From the NCBI GenBank assembly GCA_030267565.1, contig BRXU01000016.1, forward strand, positions 1,242,501-1,306,500: a DNA stretch of 64,000 bases. Reading direction: 5' to 3'. The translations under genes were made by a program, and so were the position numbers. Below the pieces are notes generated by a model. It worked only from the letters and a program-made list of their open reading frames with translations, did not search any database and was not told the origin of the DNA. Shown piece after piece: positions 11,001-22,812 of the stretch. This DNA comes from Pleodorina starrii. Taxonomy: Eukaryota; Chlorophyta; Chlorophyceae; Chlamydomonadales; Volvocaceae. Position 1 is the first letter of the stretch, and the number at the start of each line of letters is the position of its first letter.

Positions 11001-11918
11001 GGGGAGACTGAGCGCGGTGCGGAGATTTGGTGTACAACCCCACCCTTCCCGAGGGCGAAGGCCCATCAACCGCCGGTCAGCACGCATGGGGAGACGGGCG
11101 GGCTGCGGGGGCGACACAGCGCCGCCGAGCCCCGTCCGCGTCCTGCTCGTCACGCACCTGGGTAGAAAGCGTGCTCGTCCGGCGAGGTGTACCGCCGTAC
11201 ACTGCCGTGCAACCGCTCCGTTTCGCGTAGCACATACTCCAGCAGCGAGTAGCGCCGGCCGCAGCGGTCAAAGCCTGGAGCAGGCGGTGGCGGAGGCGGA
11301 GGAGCGGGAGCGGCGGCAACGGCGGCCGGAGGCGATGTGGGTTGAAGGGCGGAGGAGTCAGCGTGTGAGTCCGGGCGACAAATCTTGAGCGATTGGGTGT
11401 GGCTGTTGAGGCATAAGGGTATGGAACCCAACAAGGCTTGAAGCTGGTAAGCGCCGCGTGAAGAGCTGACAAGTCGAGTTTGGGGAGTAACCAACGACCA
11501 CCGACCACCGGTTCTCATCCCCACCCCAAACCCCCACCACGCGGACGCGCTCAGAAGGTGCAGGCGGAGCGTGCCGCCCAAGCCGCTCACCCGGAACGGG
11601 AATAGCGTCCGGCGTATAGACCGGCAAGTTCCTACAGAATTGCGCGCGCTCGATGAAGCTGAATATGATCGTGTCCTCCTGCCGGATGAGAGAGCTCCGA
11701 ATATTTGCGAGGGACAACGCCGAGCTCATATCGCGCGCGTTTGCGGACGCTGATGCTGCAACAACGGCCTGCGGTAATGGAACAAAAGACCGGGTTGGAG
11801 CTCTTGGAGCCCCGTGGCCATTGCCGGACGCACACGCAGCCAGCGCTGTGAGCGCGCATGAGCCATTTCCTATAAGAGCTGATATGGGATTGGTCTGCTG
11901 GTGAAATAAACAAGTCAT
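8053..11918 (-). CDS. Chorismate mutase, plastid precursor (8 exons)
   Basis: The enzyme converts chorismate to prephenate, the committed step to Phe and Tyr, normally in the plastid of green plants. Eight exons join in frame to 357 aa: 11918-11591, 11274-11158, 10760-10641, 10185-10118, 9967-9915, 9549-9475, 8941-8826 and 8249-8053. Residues 1-63 are Ala/Ser/Arg-rich and acid-poor, like a chloroplast transit peptide. AroQ-type eukaryotic landmarks follow in order: NIRSSLIRQEDTIIFSFIER (residues 72-91, with R74 and R79 at expected active-site positions), RRYTSPDEHAFYPG, ININDRILRIYVEDILPG, GDDFNYGSTATLD, CLQALSKRIHYGKFVAEAKF and VMPLTKDVEVLYLLRRLD. After the usual LLRRLD end there is an extra tail of about 35 residues rich in Ala and Gly. 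Allosteric control by aromatic amino acids is known for plant homologues but cannot be read here. Confidence 0.93.
9262..9465. repeat. ~55-bp tandem repeat containing the CCGCTGCGG motif
   Basis: Four decaying copies of a roughly 45-55 bp unit (CTCCGCCTGCGCCCC TCCGCTGCGGTCTATCTTCT...) sit in the chorismate mutase intron at 8942-9474. The core TCCGCTGCGGTxTATCTTC is shared with the dispersed motif found in other introns of the window. Confidence 0.75.
9560..9900. repeat. G-rich and (GGAGT)n tracts in a chorismate mutase intron
   Basis: A run of GGGTGGGG units at 9560-9604 is followed at 9750-9900 by an impure GGAGT pentanucleotide array. Both lie within the intron 9550-9914. The first has four or more closely spaced G-tracts on the plus strand and so could form a G-quadruplex; it is the non-template strand for neighbouring plus genes but the template strand for this one. 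Confidence 0.7.
10219..10276 (-). repeat. Dispersed intronic motif, copy in chorismate mutase intron 3 (minus orientation)
   Basis: The minus strand reads GTTCGCTAACGCCGTCTCCG then TCCCTCCGCTGCGGTATC and a T-rich end with TTTACCCC. It is near-identical to the copy at 10524-10580 in opposite orientation in the same intron. Confidence 0.8.
10524..10580 (+). repeat. Dispersed intronic motif, copy in chorismate mutase intron 3 (plus orientation)
   Basis: The plus strand reads GTTCGCTAACGCCGTCTCCG then TCCCTCCGCTGCGGTATCTT. Together with 10219-10276 it forms an inverted pair about 250 bp apart inside one intron. Confidence 0.8.
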
Positions 11919-12691
11919 CGCGGACGCAGCCTCCAGTCACAAAGCTCGCCGACCTTCTTTGAAACAGAGCGGCACCGGACTTTGTTGTGCCCGTTTGGTG
12001 TCCAAACTCCAGACCCCGAACGCTTTTGGATTGTTTGCATTATGCCTTGCAGGGCATTTAGGCTTGGCCCAGGGGCCGTGGTCTATCTTCAATAGCAGCA
12101 AAAGGAGAGTTTGGAATGCCCTATTGATTAAGCCAACGATTGAGTGTATACACCCAACCACTGATTGCGGGAGGGCCACAGCAGACACGGGAGGTTGGTG
12201 GTTTGGACAGCCCGCCTATAAGTAAGCAGGCGGGCTTCGCAAGAGCCTATACAGTACAACTGCTAGAGTGCTTACGTTTACCCTTGCACATTTGACGCAA
12301 CACCTCGCGCTTGTAGTGAAGAGAGCAAAGCCCCGCATGAACTGCCACGCCAACTGCCCTGACCTAGGCCCCAGATGCCCAAAACGCCTGGATGAAGATG
12401 CAGTTGCAGCTCAATCAGCTGACTAACTTCTCGGCTTGTGAGTTGCGACGTCATGAACTCACGATCTCGCGATTGCAACGAGTTGTTCGGTTGTACGCTT
12501 GGTTCGTTTTTTCCGTTTCCCACCTGACGTGGCAGAGAATCACAGTGAGACATTACCTTTACACGATCGCGCATCTTAACATCGCTATAGCGCACTGAAT
12601 TTGGCATTGTTGCATATAGTTGTAGTTACGAGCGCCAACAACACGGCTAACAACTCTCGGGTCGAGGACTTCAACGGTCGTTGGGACGCAA
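11919..12691. other. Divergent intergenic region, chorismate mutase / lipase-like
   Basis: This separates two divergent start codons and must hold both promoters. Composition is less GC-rich than the genes. A 9-bp perfect inverted repeat (AGCCCGCCT ... AGGCGGGCT, 12209-12236, 10-nt loop) lies in it. No coding exon is recognised. Confidence 0.5.
12209..12236. repeat. Inverted repeat (9-bp arms)
   Basis: AGCCCGCCT at 12209-12217 pairs with AGGCGGGCT at 12228-12236 around a 10-nt A/T-rich loop. It could be a regulatory hairpin or chance. Confidence 0.5.
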
Positions 12692-15600
12692 ATGGCCGCC
12701 GCCGTCACTCTGAATACTCATGAACGTAGTTGTCGCTACAGTTTGACATGCTCCGGCACATTCATTCTGGGCTCCGGTCGTCGCCCTCGGGGGGTCCCCC
12801 GAAAGGGCTTTTCTGTCCGGCTGCCTTCCGAGCTGGCGCACGTTCCGTCTAACGTGTGGCAGGTAACGATGAAAGACGTCGTCCAGATATGTCACTCATG
12901 GTCGTCTGCCGTCGTTGCTGTGCAAGTCGTGAGCCTTGTGGAGGCCATCGCGCAATGCACTGCCTTGACCCATTTGGCACACTCATCGCCTGCGCCGCCA
13001 CGCATGCTTTTTTCAAAACTTCTCGCTCAGCGAGCGTTGCCTGCTTAGGGTCATCGGGGCTTTCCTGCTTTTGTTTGCTGTAGCTGACTCGGCATGTCGC
13101 GTAAGTCGTCAGCGCCGGGGTCCGGCTATCGCCGCATCCTAACTAATCCTCGACGCAACTTACACACCTTTTAGAGGCTATTACAAAAAAAGTTCTTCCT
13201 CCCCGCAAACGACCGAGCCCGACACCGCTCCTTCAACACCGTACACACTCTTCCCTCGACACAGCCACGTAACGCCCTCACGTTCCACTACCTCCGAAAC
13301 CAGCTCCTTTCAACTGAAACCCGAGGGAGGCCAAAAAACCCAAATTGCCACACGGTTTCCACCACCATTCCCCTCGATCGCCTCCCTGCATCCGCAGCTG
13401 TCCCCCCCACCACCTCCTCCCCCACGGCCCCATCCAAACCCACCTCACTCGTTCTTGCTCCACCTAATCCGTCTGCGCGCCCCATGGCACCCAACCCAAA
13501 TCCCGCAGGGCTCAGGCGGCCAGACCGCAAGCCGCAACGGCCACGACGCCGAGCATGGCGGCGCCAGCCACGTACGCCGCGCCGCCTCCGGCACCGCCGC
13601 CGACGGCGACGGCGACGGTTGGCGGTGGCAGGAGCCCGTGCTTGACGGCTCTCTATCCACCGCAGACCGAGCGGTGCTGGCGCTGGCCCGCGCCGCGGCC
13701 AACCTCTCCGACAAACTCACGGTGGGTGCCCTCCGCCGCAGCAGACGCCACGAGCGCCGCCGCTCCGAAACCGAACCGCCGCACCCCTGCATCGCTGCAT
13801 GTCTCTCGTTAGCCGTTGCACCCTCGCGGCCAACGGGGCCGACCCTCTCAAATACCGCACAAATATCGTGATCGTAATCGTAATCCTGCGGGCCCTTTGC
13901 TTCACTTCGCGCACTTTTGCGCCGTGCAGCAGCTGCGTCTCCTCTCCCTGTCGCATCAACTGATGGCAAGCCAGCGCCTCTTTCACCTTCGTCCTCCTCC
14001 CTCCTTCACACATCAGACTACCTACTGTACTGCTGCCGTACTGCTGTCGTACTGCTGCCATCGTAATGCTGCAGGCGGAGCGCGCAGCCGCGGCTCACGG
14101 CCTGTCTCTGGTGACCAATTCCGAGGTGTGCGTGGGGCCGCTGTTGCCGCCGTTTGGGTCCACCCTGGAGGACGACGGCGAGGAGGGCGACGGAATGGCG
14201 CCGCCGCCGCCGCTGCAAGGCCGGCCGGCGGTCCCAGAGGCGCTGCGGCAGGCGGTGAGCAAGTCTCTTTTATCTGCGGGAGGCTCTCCCTGTCCCTGTC
14301 CCTGTGGCAAGTGTGCGCCGTTCGTTTTTACCCACCCCACATCTCCCACCCCTCCGGCCCGGTCCCAGCCCGCCTGGCCACGGCCCACCACCACCACCAC
14401 CACCACCACTCCTTGACCCACCTCCATCTCCGTTTCCTTCCTCCGCTGCGGTTCGCGTACCTCTGGCCATCGCAGGTCAGCAGCAGCAGCAGCTCCCTCG
14501 CGGGCAGTGCCAGCGCGCTGCTGGGCGCCGTCCTCGCGGGCGCTGGCGCCGCCTCAGCCGCTGGCACGGCCGCCGCCGCCGCGACCTCGCCCCGCGGCTC
14601 CGCCGCCTCCGGCGCGCACCAACAGCCGCGTCACTCCTCGGCGCCCGCGGCGGCGCGTGGCAACGGCGGCGTCGCCTCCGCGGATGACAAGCTGAGACAC
14701 CTGGCGCTGATGGCAGCGGAGGGCGGCGGCGGCGATGACAACCTTAGCGACGACGAGGCGGTCCTCCAGGCCTTCGAGGTGGTGCGTGGCGGCGGCGCGG
14801 CGGCGCCGTCGAGCGGCCAACAGCAGCAGCAGCACCAGCAGGGGATCATGGGGGCCGCGGCGGCGGCGCTGACGCGCGTCGCGCGCGCGGCGTCGTCGAC
14901 GGCGGCGGACGTGCCGGCGCCGGTGGGGCGCGCGGCGGCGGGCGCGGCCAGCGCCGCGGCGGCGGCGGCGCAGGCGGCGGTGGCGACGGCGGCCAGGGCG
15001 ACGGCGCTTGTGAGTCTCGCGGGGCGGGTGCGCTCAGTGCGTGGGCTGGGGCCGGGGATGGGGATGGGGCTCTGGACAGCACCGCCGGTTCCCGTTGGTT
15101 TGGCCGCATCATGCCCGGACTCTGGCCCCATCATGCGGCATGCCGCATGCATCATGCATGATGATGCATGATGCATCATGCCCGGACTCCGGCCCCATCA
15201 TGCATCGTGCGGCATGGTGCGACATGATGCGACATGATGCAGCATCCTGTCCGGCGTCTGGCCGGCCGGGCCAGCCGGCATGCGTCTCCTCCTCGCGGCT
15301 GCCTTTCCCTTTACAACAGAAAAGACTGATTTCCTTCTGTGCCCTTCTGTGCCCTTCTGTGTTTCTTCTGTGCCCTTCTGTGTTTCTTCTGTGTTTCTTC
15401 TGTGTTCCTTCTGTGTTCCTTCTGTGTTCCTTCTGTGTTCCTTCTGTGTTTCTTCTGTGCTCTTTTACTCCGATGCATCTGATGCCGCAGATGCTGCCCC
15501 ACTACGGCGACCCGAGCTCCAGTTGGTTGGTGGCGGACGACCCGGCGGGCGGTGTGAGGTACATCGTCATCGCCGCGGGCCCCGACCTGCGCCGCCGCAG

Positions 15601-17437
15601 CGCAGCGGAGCTGACGGCGGAGCTGGTCAACTTCGAGTCGTACGACCTGGGGGTCAAGGTCAACAAGTGAGGCACTGGCGCGCGCCGCGCGCACCGCGCT
15701 GTCGTGTCGTGTCGTGTCGTGTCGTGTTCGCGCCCTGTTCGTGTTCGCGCGTGCGACGCTCCGCTCCGCTTCGCTCTGCTCCGCTCCGTCGGTTTAATTG
15801 GTTGAAGAGTTACTCCCAAAGTTACGGCATCACACCATCCGTCTCCAGGCGGCTGTACGGCGAGGCAACGGCGCTGTACGCCCGCTTCATGCCGCTCGTG
15901 ATGGACTTTCTGGAGGCGGTTCCGCAGGGCAACATCTGCTTCGGTGGCCAGGTGTGTGTGCCGCCGTCGAGCGCTCATTACTACCAAAGGGCGCGGCCTC
16001 CTTCCCTGCTTGCTTCTCTCCTTGCTTGCTTCTCTCCTTGCTTGCTTCTCTCCTTCCATGCTTTAAAAGCACCGTGTGTGTCCTGTCCTGCTGCCCCCCT
16101 GCAGGGCGTGGGCGGCAGCCTGGCGGTGCTGCTGCAGCTCATGTGCTGCCACCGCGGCCTCCGCTTCGCGCGGCTGCTGCCCGCCGTGGCGGTGGACTCC
16201 CCCGCGGTGCTGGCGCAGGTGCCCCGGGAGCAGCGGAGGATGTGGGGCCACGGGGGCAGCAGGGAGCAGCAGCGCCAGCTGCCGCAGGTCGGTTGGGGTT
16301 GGTTGGTTGGTTGGTTAGTTGGGGATGGGGTAGGGGGGCTGAAGCGGGGGCTGAGCGGGGGTTCTAGGTAATACCGCAGCGGCAGCGGCAGCGTAGGAGG
16401 GGAGGGGAGGGGCCACCCGGATCCCAAAAATCTCTGGAGGGGGCTGCGTTGGGGGGCTTACGGCGGCATAAAAGCGACCTCTCCTAATGTGCAACCCCTG
16501 GCCAACCGCCCAACCACCCTCACCACCTCAACGCTTCCCTTTCCTCACCGCTCCTCACCGCCCGCTCCCACCCCCGTCGCCGCCCGCCCCCTTCCCATCC
16601 ACCGTCAATCATCCCGATCCTGATTAGGACCCTCTGGAGGACGTTCTGGAGGACCTCATGCAGCGCTCCGTGCTAGAGGAGCTGGGACTGCCGCACGACG
16701 CAGTACGCAACCTGGTGCTGCCGCCGCAGCAGCAGCCGCACCCGCCGTCGGCATGGTACGGCACCGGCCACGTGGCCGACGTAGATCATCGGAAGGGCCA
16801 TGCGACGGGGCCGATGCTGGTGCTGGCGGCGGCGGAAGCCGCCGCTGGCGGCAGCGGCGAGGGCGCCGCCGCCGCTGGCGGCGGTCCCGCACGGCCGCAG
16901 GTCTTCCGCCTGGTCGGGAAGGTGGTCCAGGTGGAGACGATTGGGCACCTGAACGAGCGGGTGTGGTCGTCGCATGCGTCGGCATCGTCGTCGTCGTCGG
17001 CGGCGGCGGCGGCTTCGCCAGCGTCGTCGTCGGCGGCGGCGGCTGCCACGAGCTCGATGGACGCCGCGGCGGCCGAAGCCGACGGCGGCACGGGGGAGCT
17101 GGCGGCGGCGGCAGCGGCGGCGGCGGCGGCGCTGGGGTCGTCGGCCAAGCGGCTGGATGTGGCGACGGTTGGCAGTATCGCCACGGCCGCGGCGACCGCC
17201 GCCGCCTCGGCGGCGGTCCGGCAGCTGCGGCACGTAGGCGTGGGCGCGCTGCGCGCCGTGACGGCGGCGGACACGGGGCGCGCCTTCGCGGCTTTGACGA
17301 CTGCGGCGCCAGTTGGCGCCGCTGCCGCGGCGGCGAGCTCGGCCGGTGGGGGGCCTGTGAGGCGGGCTCAGGGGCGGCCGGTGGCGGCGCGGCAGGAGGT
17401 GGAGGAGGAGGACGACGCCAGCGCGTGGGGCGTGTGA
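12692..17437 (+). CDS. Class-3 (PLIP-like) lipase homologue lacking the nucleophile Ser (8 exons)
   Basis: Eight exons with consistent phases give 789 aa: 12692-12862, 13509-13721, 14075-14254, 14476-15009, 15491-15666, 15849-15951, 16105-16287 and 16628-17437. The N-terminus is Arg/Ser-rich and transit-peptide-like. The first exon is tied to the rest only by phase, so it is less certain. HGLSLVTNSEVCVGP (about residue 134) and the lipase core (residues 380-470: ADDPAGGVRYIVIAAG, LYGEATALYARFMP, NICFGGQGVGGSLAVLLQLM) resemble plant plastid lipases, which act on galactolipids or phosphatidylglycerol. The family's nucleophile elbow G-H-S-L-G reads G-Q-G-V-G here (G460 in place of Ser), so hydrolase activity is doubtful. 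Long Ala/Gly/Ser linkers surround the core. C-terminal LVGKVVQVE matches the family's late beta-strands. Confidence 0.75.
15112..15470. repeat. ATGATGC-type palindromic cluster and 11-bp minisatellite in a lipase-like intron
   Basis: Within the intron 15010-15490, CATCATGC/GCATGATG words repeat in both orientations at 15112-15245. They are followed at 15330-15465 by a tandem 11-bp TTCTGTGTTCC/TTCTGTGCCCC array. Both are non-coding. Confidence 0.75.
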
Positions 17438-18417
17438 GCTTGGCAGGCGGCCAAAGCGGCGGGAATGGCAGCTTAAGGAGCGTTCGGCAAAGGAAGCGAA
17501 CTGCGAAGGCACAGGAAGGGACCTCCGTCGCGGTTTTGAGAGGTTTTGGTAACCGTGGAAGGCGCACATGATTGACTCCGTCGTGATCCCCAAGAACTGT
17601 GATTGGGACGTGGGCGCGCGAGAGTTTTTGCATCTTTGCAGCCATGGATTACGCACGTGATCGACTGTGTTGTGTTCATTTCGCCATGACAAATCATCAT
17701 CGCGATGGGTTTTGCCTGATGTTACCACACATATAAATATTTGTTGTTTTTGTTCTGAAGCCCTTCACTAAAATTCTTGCCGCGAGGGATTTGGGAAGGA
17801 GAAGAGCTGATTAGCGAAACGGTATGTCACACCTTCGCTTCACTTCATTCCCAGGGGCTACCACAGTCTCGGGATGAATTTTGTTCCCAGCAAAGCTGTT
17901 TTGATGGTTGGATGGCTTTCTGGGTTGTGTTGCGTTTGTTCTTTCTGCATTCTTGTGAACCGAATGTAGCGAAGGTCCCGTAATGCAATACATGGTATTT
18001 CAGTATGTATTCCGTTTATGGGAGCCTGGGGCAAGGGGTGTGGTCTAAGAAGGGAAATAGCCTGGACAGATCCGGAATCCCGACGCGACGTACCTTGAGC
18101 TTACCTTGAACGTACCGTTCGCCGGTGCGCGGTTACTCGCCTCAAAGTACTATACCATGCACTGTACTTTACTTGGCGTACATGTTCTGATTGAGATGTG
18201 GATTGGCAACTCCAGATCGGAGCGCTTTGGATGAGGACCTGCCCTGCCTGCTCTTACGTACACTGTACGGAAGGCAATGATTCGCGGTAAGGAACACAAA
18301 ACTGAGCGCTGCGAGGTGTAGGGTTTTAGCAGGCGCGAAGCAACATTGATTCTTCCTATATTGTAAATAAAGCTATGAATCAAGCAAAGCTTCATGCTTG
18401 AGTAACTCTGAGTTATT
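17438..18417. other. Intergenic between lipase-like and tubby-like genes
   Basis: This should contain the lipase-like 3' UTR and the tubby-like promoter. TATAAATATTTG at about 17732 and a TGTAA at 18362-18366 are the only signals seen. No coding exon is recognised. Confidence 0.5.
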
Positions 18418-21400
18418 ATGTCCACTTCTACGGAAGCCGCTGGCATACCCAGGCTTCAACGCTCAAAGCCACCGCCTATCGATTTAAGTGTCGTCCCATC
18501 AGGTGCTGGCTCGACACCACAGCGCATCCAGCTCTGGCCGGCGTCTCAGCAACGCGTCGCGCCGGAGGCCCCAGAAGCAGGCCCCGGCTCGCCAACACCG
18601 GCCCATGAGGGTGGCCTTAGCCCTGGCATTGCTTTAAGTCCTCTTGTAGGCGGGCAAGTTGAAAGTGGTTGGGCTGGCGGAATCCCTGTTCACATTTTGG
18701 AGCTTATCTTTGCAGCACTTCGGGACTCCCAGGGGCGATGGCCATCACGAAAGGTGCGTTTACCTGGAAATCTTGAATTGCGGCGGCAGTTATGGGTCCT
18801 CCCGCGCGCAAAGCTGACGCAGGCCGCGTCGTCTTTTAACGGCCACGCAGCAATTAAAGAGCGTGGTAGATCCTTCTGGAGTTTTTCGTGAAGCCATTGC
18901 ATGCTGCGCACCGCATCGCTAGTCATTTGCGGGGGTCAAAACGGTTTGTGGAGTTGTCCGAGTGCGACCCAGCAGTGTGAGGCAAAGCCTTGCTGCCTTC
19001 AGCTGCATATTTTGCACAGCAGCGTGGACAGTACTTGGTTGGGCCGCGGACAGGCATACTTTGGGGGAGGGCCGTGGGAAGGGCCAGGGAATCGAGCCTT
19101 GCGCGGAGGCTGCCTTTGCGAATGGTTACTGATGCCCCCATTTTAAACCGAGACTCCCTATTATCAACATCCTCATGCAGGTTCTGTTCAGCGTATGCGG
19201 CGTGTGCAAGCTGTGGCGCCGCGTGGGGCACACGCTCTTCTTCTCAAATATGTGGCATCCGTCGCACTCGGACGTGATCGTGCACCCCTCCCAGCTCTTC
19301 ACGCTGGTGAGCTGCGCCCCTGGCGACGCCGCGCCGCGGCAAAGAAGGCACAGAGCGCCTGTGCCGTCCGTGACACACACACGCAACCCAAAAACCCCAC
19401 TCCCTCCATCAGACCGGCCGACCATCACAAAAACGCCATCCCGCCTCGCTTCTTCTACACCCTCTCGCCGCCTCCCTCAGCAGTTCGGCTTTTGCCCATC
19501 CAGGCCGCTTTAACCCCCTCTTCCCCCATCCCCTCTCTTCCCTTCCCGTCCCCTGCAGAGCCCCCACCCGCTGCGCCTCCCGTCCAGCGACCATTTGCTC
19601 CGCTGCTTCGTGCACCGGACGCCCTGCCCCGCCTCCGGCCTGTCGCCGCGGTTCGGCCGCCTCTGCCGCTTTGATCTTTACCTGGGGTCCGACCACCGCA
19701 GCCTGCTGAGGACGTCCGGGCTGGGAGCCGAGCCGGGCGGGTCCCCGGGGCTGGGGCCTAGCAGCAGCAGCAGCAACAGCAGCGGCGGCGGCGGGGCTGG
19801 CGCCGGCGGTGGCGGTGGCGGCTTGGGGTTAGCTAGTGGGTCTTCCTCATCGGCGGGGCCGCAGCTGCTGATGCTGGCGCAGCAGACGGGCAGGTGTGTG
19901 TGTCTGTCGCCTCGTCTGTCGCGCATCCGCCTCCTCGTATACCGTATGTGCGCCCCCATGTGTGTGTGTGGGGGGTCTCCGTCCCTTCGCTGCGGTATCT
20001 CCTTGTTTACCCCTAACCATGCGGCATGCGGCGTCCTGTTCCCCGCAGGCGGACCTACCAGCTGATGCTGAGTCCGGCAACAGGACCCGGACCCGGCCGG
20101 GGCTCTGTTGGATGCGGGGGGGCAGCGGCGGCGGTGGGGTGGCGCTCTCCCCGTCCGGATCTCGCCTGCGGCAGTGGCGGCGTGGCCGGAGGCGGTGACA
20201 GCGGCGGCGGCGGCGGGGATGGCGGTTGGCGCACGCCGCAGGCGCCGCGCGCCGGTGCTGCCGTCGCCGCTAGCGGCGGCGGCGGCGGGCGTGGCTCGGG
20301 CGACAGCGGCGTGGTTGCTGTTCTGCGCAGCAACATCCGCTGTAGCCATTATGAGCTGCTGCCCAAGTCGTGAGTCGGAGGGGGACGGGGACGGGGACGG
20401 GGACGGGGAGGGGGATGAGGCGATGGGGGGGGAGGTGTATGTGTGTATGGGTGCGATGGGACACGCGATTGTGGACGGGTGCGAGATGACAGAGGCCCTG
20501 GAAAGGGCGTTTGAGGCCGGTTCGTGGGCACCAGTTGGAGAGGCGGGCGGATGATGGAGTGGCGGATACGTATGTTCCGTCCACCCTCTCTTTCCCCTCT
20601 CTCCTCTTCCCTCTTCCCCACCTCTTAACCTTGTGTTATGTACTGTGCTGTAATGGTAGAAACTGTTCTGTATAGTCTGCTGTACTGTGCTGTACAGTGT
20701 ACTGCACTGTACTGTCCCGTAATGACTGGAGCGAGCTGGAACATGCCCTGCCCCCGCCCCTGCTTGTCGTGGACACCCCCCGCGCCCCCACCCGATCCAC
20801 CCAACCCACCCACCCGCCTTCCTCTCCCCGCAGGTCTTGCCCCTGGGCCCGGCGCCTCATCTCGGTGGCTGGCTACCTGGCGCCGCAGGGGAGCCCCCAG
20901 CAGCCGCTCATTCAGCTGGAGTACCGGCTGAGGGTGCGGGGAATCATGCTGCCGCGCAGGTGGGTGGGTGAGGGGAGCTGGGGCGTGTGTGGGACTGCGG
21001 GTGGGATGCTGATGGCCCCCAAAAACACACCACAACCGACAACCCACATCATCTTTGTGTTTTCGCGTTTTGCCGCGTCTGCCACGCGCCTCTGGCGCCT
21101 TGCGCCGCAGCGGCCATACTCTTTACCGTACTGTTAGGGCCGTCATTGCATGTCCATGAGCCTGGCTGGATGTGCTGGGTGTCGATACCGCCTACCTCCA
21201 TTATCATTCTGTGTAGATGAATCTGTGTGGGCGGAAGGAGATTTCCCCTCTCCTTCCCCTTTCATTCCCTTGCACAACCCCACAATCGCCCCACAACCTC
21301 CGCCGCCGCAGGATGAAGGTCCAGGTCCCGGTGCCGCACAGCTTGCAGCGTGTCGTACACAACCCGCTGTACGACTTGCACGAGCCGGTGGCCGGCGGCC

Positions 21401-22812
21401 CCAGCCCGGCCGCCGCCGGCTGGCCGGGGGCCTTTGGCGCCGCGGGCGCCGGTGCCGCCGGCGGCATGGCGCCGCCGGCGCCGGGAGCCGCGGGCGCAGC
21501 CGTCGCCGCTGGCGCGGCAGCTGCGAATCCGATCGCGCCCTTTGGAGGGGCCGGCGGCGGCGGTGGCGGTGGCGGCTTCAATGGGGAAGGAAACGAGGGG
21601 CTGATGGACAATTTAGAGGACATTTTGGAGGCGGCGGTGAGCGCAGGGATGCAGCTTCTCTGTTGTCCAAAGGTCAAAGCACACGCACCGTGTCTGTTAA
21701 GGCAGACGGCGACGATGGTGTGTTTCGTTCGGCGGCCCATCGACCGGCCCCGGCTGCTGAGCTGCTAGGCCTGGGGCCTGCCACGGTCCGCGGTGCCACG
21801 GCCCAGCGGGCTGCACTTTCCGCTCCGCCCTTTCCCACCTTGCTCCTCCTCGCCCCCCCGGGGTGAAGTCCCCTGCGCCGTGCGGTGCCCGGGACTTGCA
21901 CTGGGGCCACAGCTTGGTCCCCAGGTGCGCTGCTGGCCTGCTGCACGTTTCTCCCGGTGTGGCCCAGACGGCCCATGCCCCCCTCCCCGCGCCGCCGTCG
22001 CAGCTTCTCTCTTCTCCCGCACCAACCACCGCGTGTTGCACGCTGCGGGATTCACCTGCGCTAGAGTACGCCCACCCTTTGTTGCATCAACCTATCAACC
22101 ACCAACCACCAACCAACCCGTGTCCCCAATGGGGACTCCCCATCCTCGGTGTGTTCAGATGCGCACGGAGGAGCCTCTCCTGTTTGCAAACATGGTCGAC
22201 GCCGCCGTGGTGGTGCGGCCCGCCGACGACGACGAGGCCGGCGCCGCCGCCGCCGCAGCCGGCAGGGCGCCCAGCGCCGCCGCCGGGCTACGCCGCGTCA
22301 GATCCTCCGGCCGTGGCCTACTGGGAAAGTCACTGCGCGGCTTTCTGTCGAACCGCCTACCGGCAGCCGGCGGCGGTGGCGGCGACGGCCAGCCCGCCGG
22401 CGGCACGGTGCAGTGGTCGGGTCCCGGATCGCCGGGCAGCAGCCGCGGCGGCGGCGGAGCCGCCGCCGCCGGCGCCGGCGCCGAAGGCGCCGCCGCCGCC
22501 GGAGGCGGCGGCGGCGGCTGGGCGGCGTCGTCGCCTGCGGCGCCTGCGCGCATGGTCCGGCTGCAGAACAAGGCCCCCCATTGGAACGACGCGCTCATGT
22601 GCTGGTGCCTCAACTTTCGGGGTCGTGTCAAGATGGCCTCTGTGAAGAACTTCCAGCTGATGGCCACTGCGGACGGCGCGGGTCGCTGCGTGATGCAGTT
22701 TGGCAAGGTGGAGGAGGGTCTGTACATACTGGACTTCAATCCCTGCGTGCTCACAGCCGCGCAGGCCTTTGCGGCGGCGCTGTCAACGTTTGAGACCAAG
22801 TACCTGTTGTAA
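18418..22812 (+). CDS. Tubby-like F-box protein (7 exons)
   Basis: Plant TULPs tether to phosphoinositides at the plasma membrane through the tubby domain and recruit SKP1-type ubiquitin ligases through the F-box. Seven exons join to 740 aa: 18418-18753, 19181-19306, 19559-19893, 20049-20369, 20834-20959, 21312-21636 and 22159-22812. The F-box is at about residues 92-135 (PVHILELIFAALRDSQGRWP, then VCGVCKLWRR, including the plant-type W-P-x-R-K). Tubby-domain strands follow: HLLRCFVHRTP, RFDLYLGSDH, RTYQLMLSP, IRCSHYELLPKS and LEYRLRVRGIMLPRRM. The diagnostic C-terminus reads LQNKAPHWNDALMCWCLNF, GRVKMASVKNFQL, QFGKVEEGLYILDF and FETKYLL. Three large Gly/Ala/Ser insertions interrupt the domain in exons 3, 4 and 6-7, making it far longer than the usual 400-450 aa. 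The ATG is the first in frame ahead of the F-box. Confidence 0.92.
19974..20014 (+). repeat. Dispersed intronic motif, copy in tubby-like intron 3
   Basis: GTCTCCGTCCCTTCGCTGCG then GTATCTCCTTGTTTACCCC. This is a partial copy missing the GTTCGCTAACGCC end. Confidence 0.7.

Noticed and set aside
16656..17728. Minus-strand Pro/Arg-rich frames opposite the lipase-like last exon
   Set aside because: They are shadows of the Ala-rich plus-strand exon, without independent support.
17811..18446. Short minus-strand frames between the lipase-like and tubby-like genes
   Set aside because: They lack domains, codon bias and splice partners.
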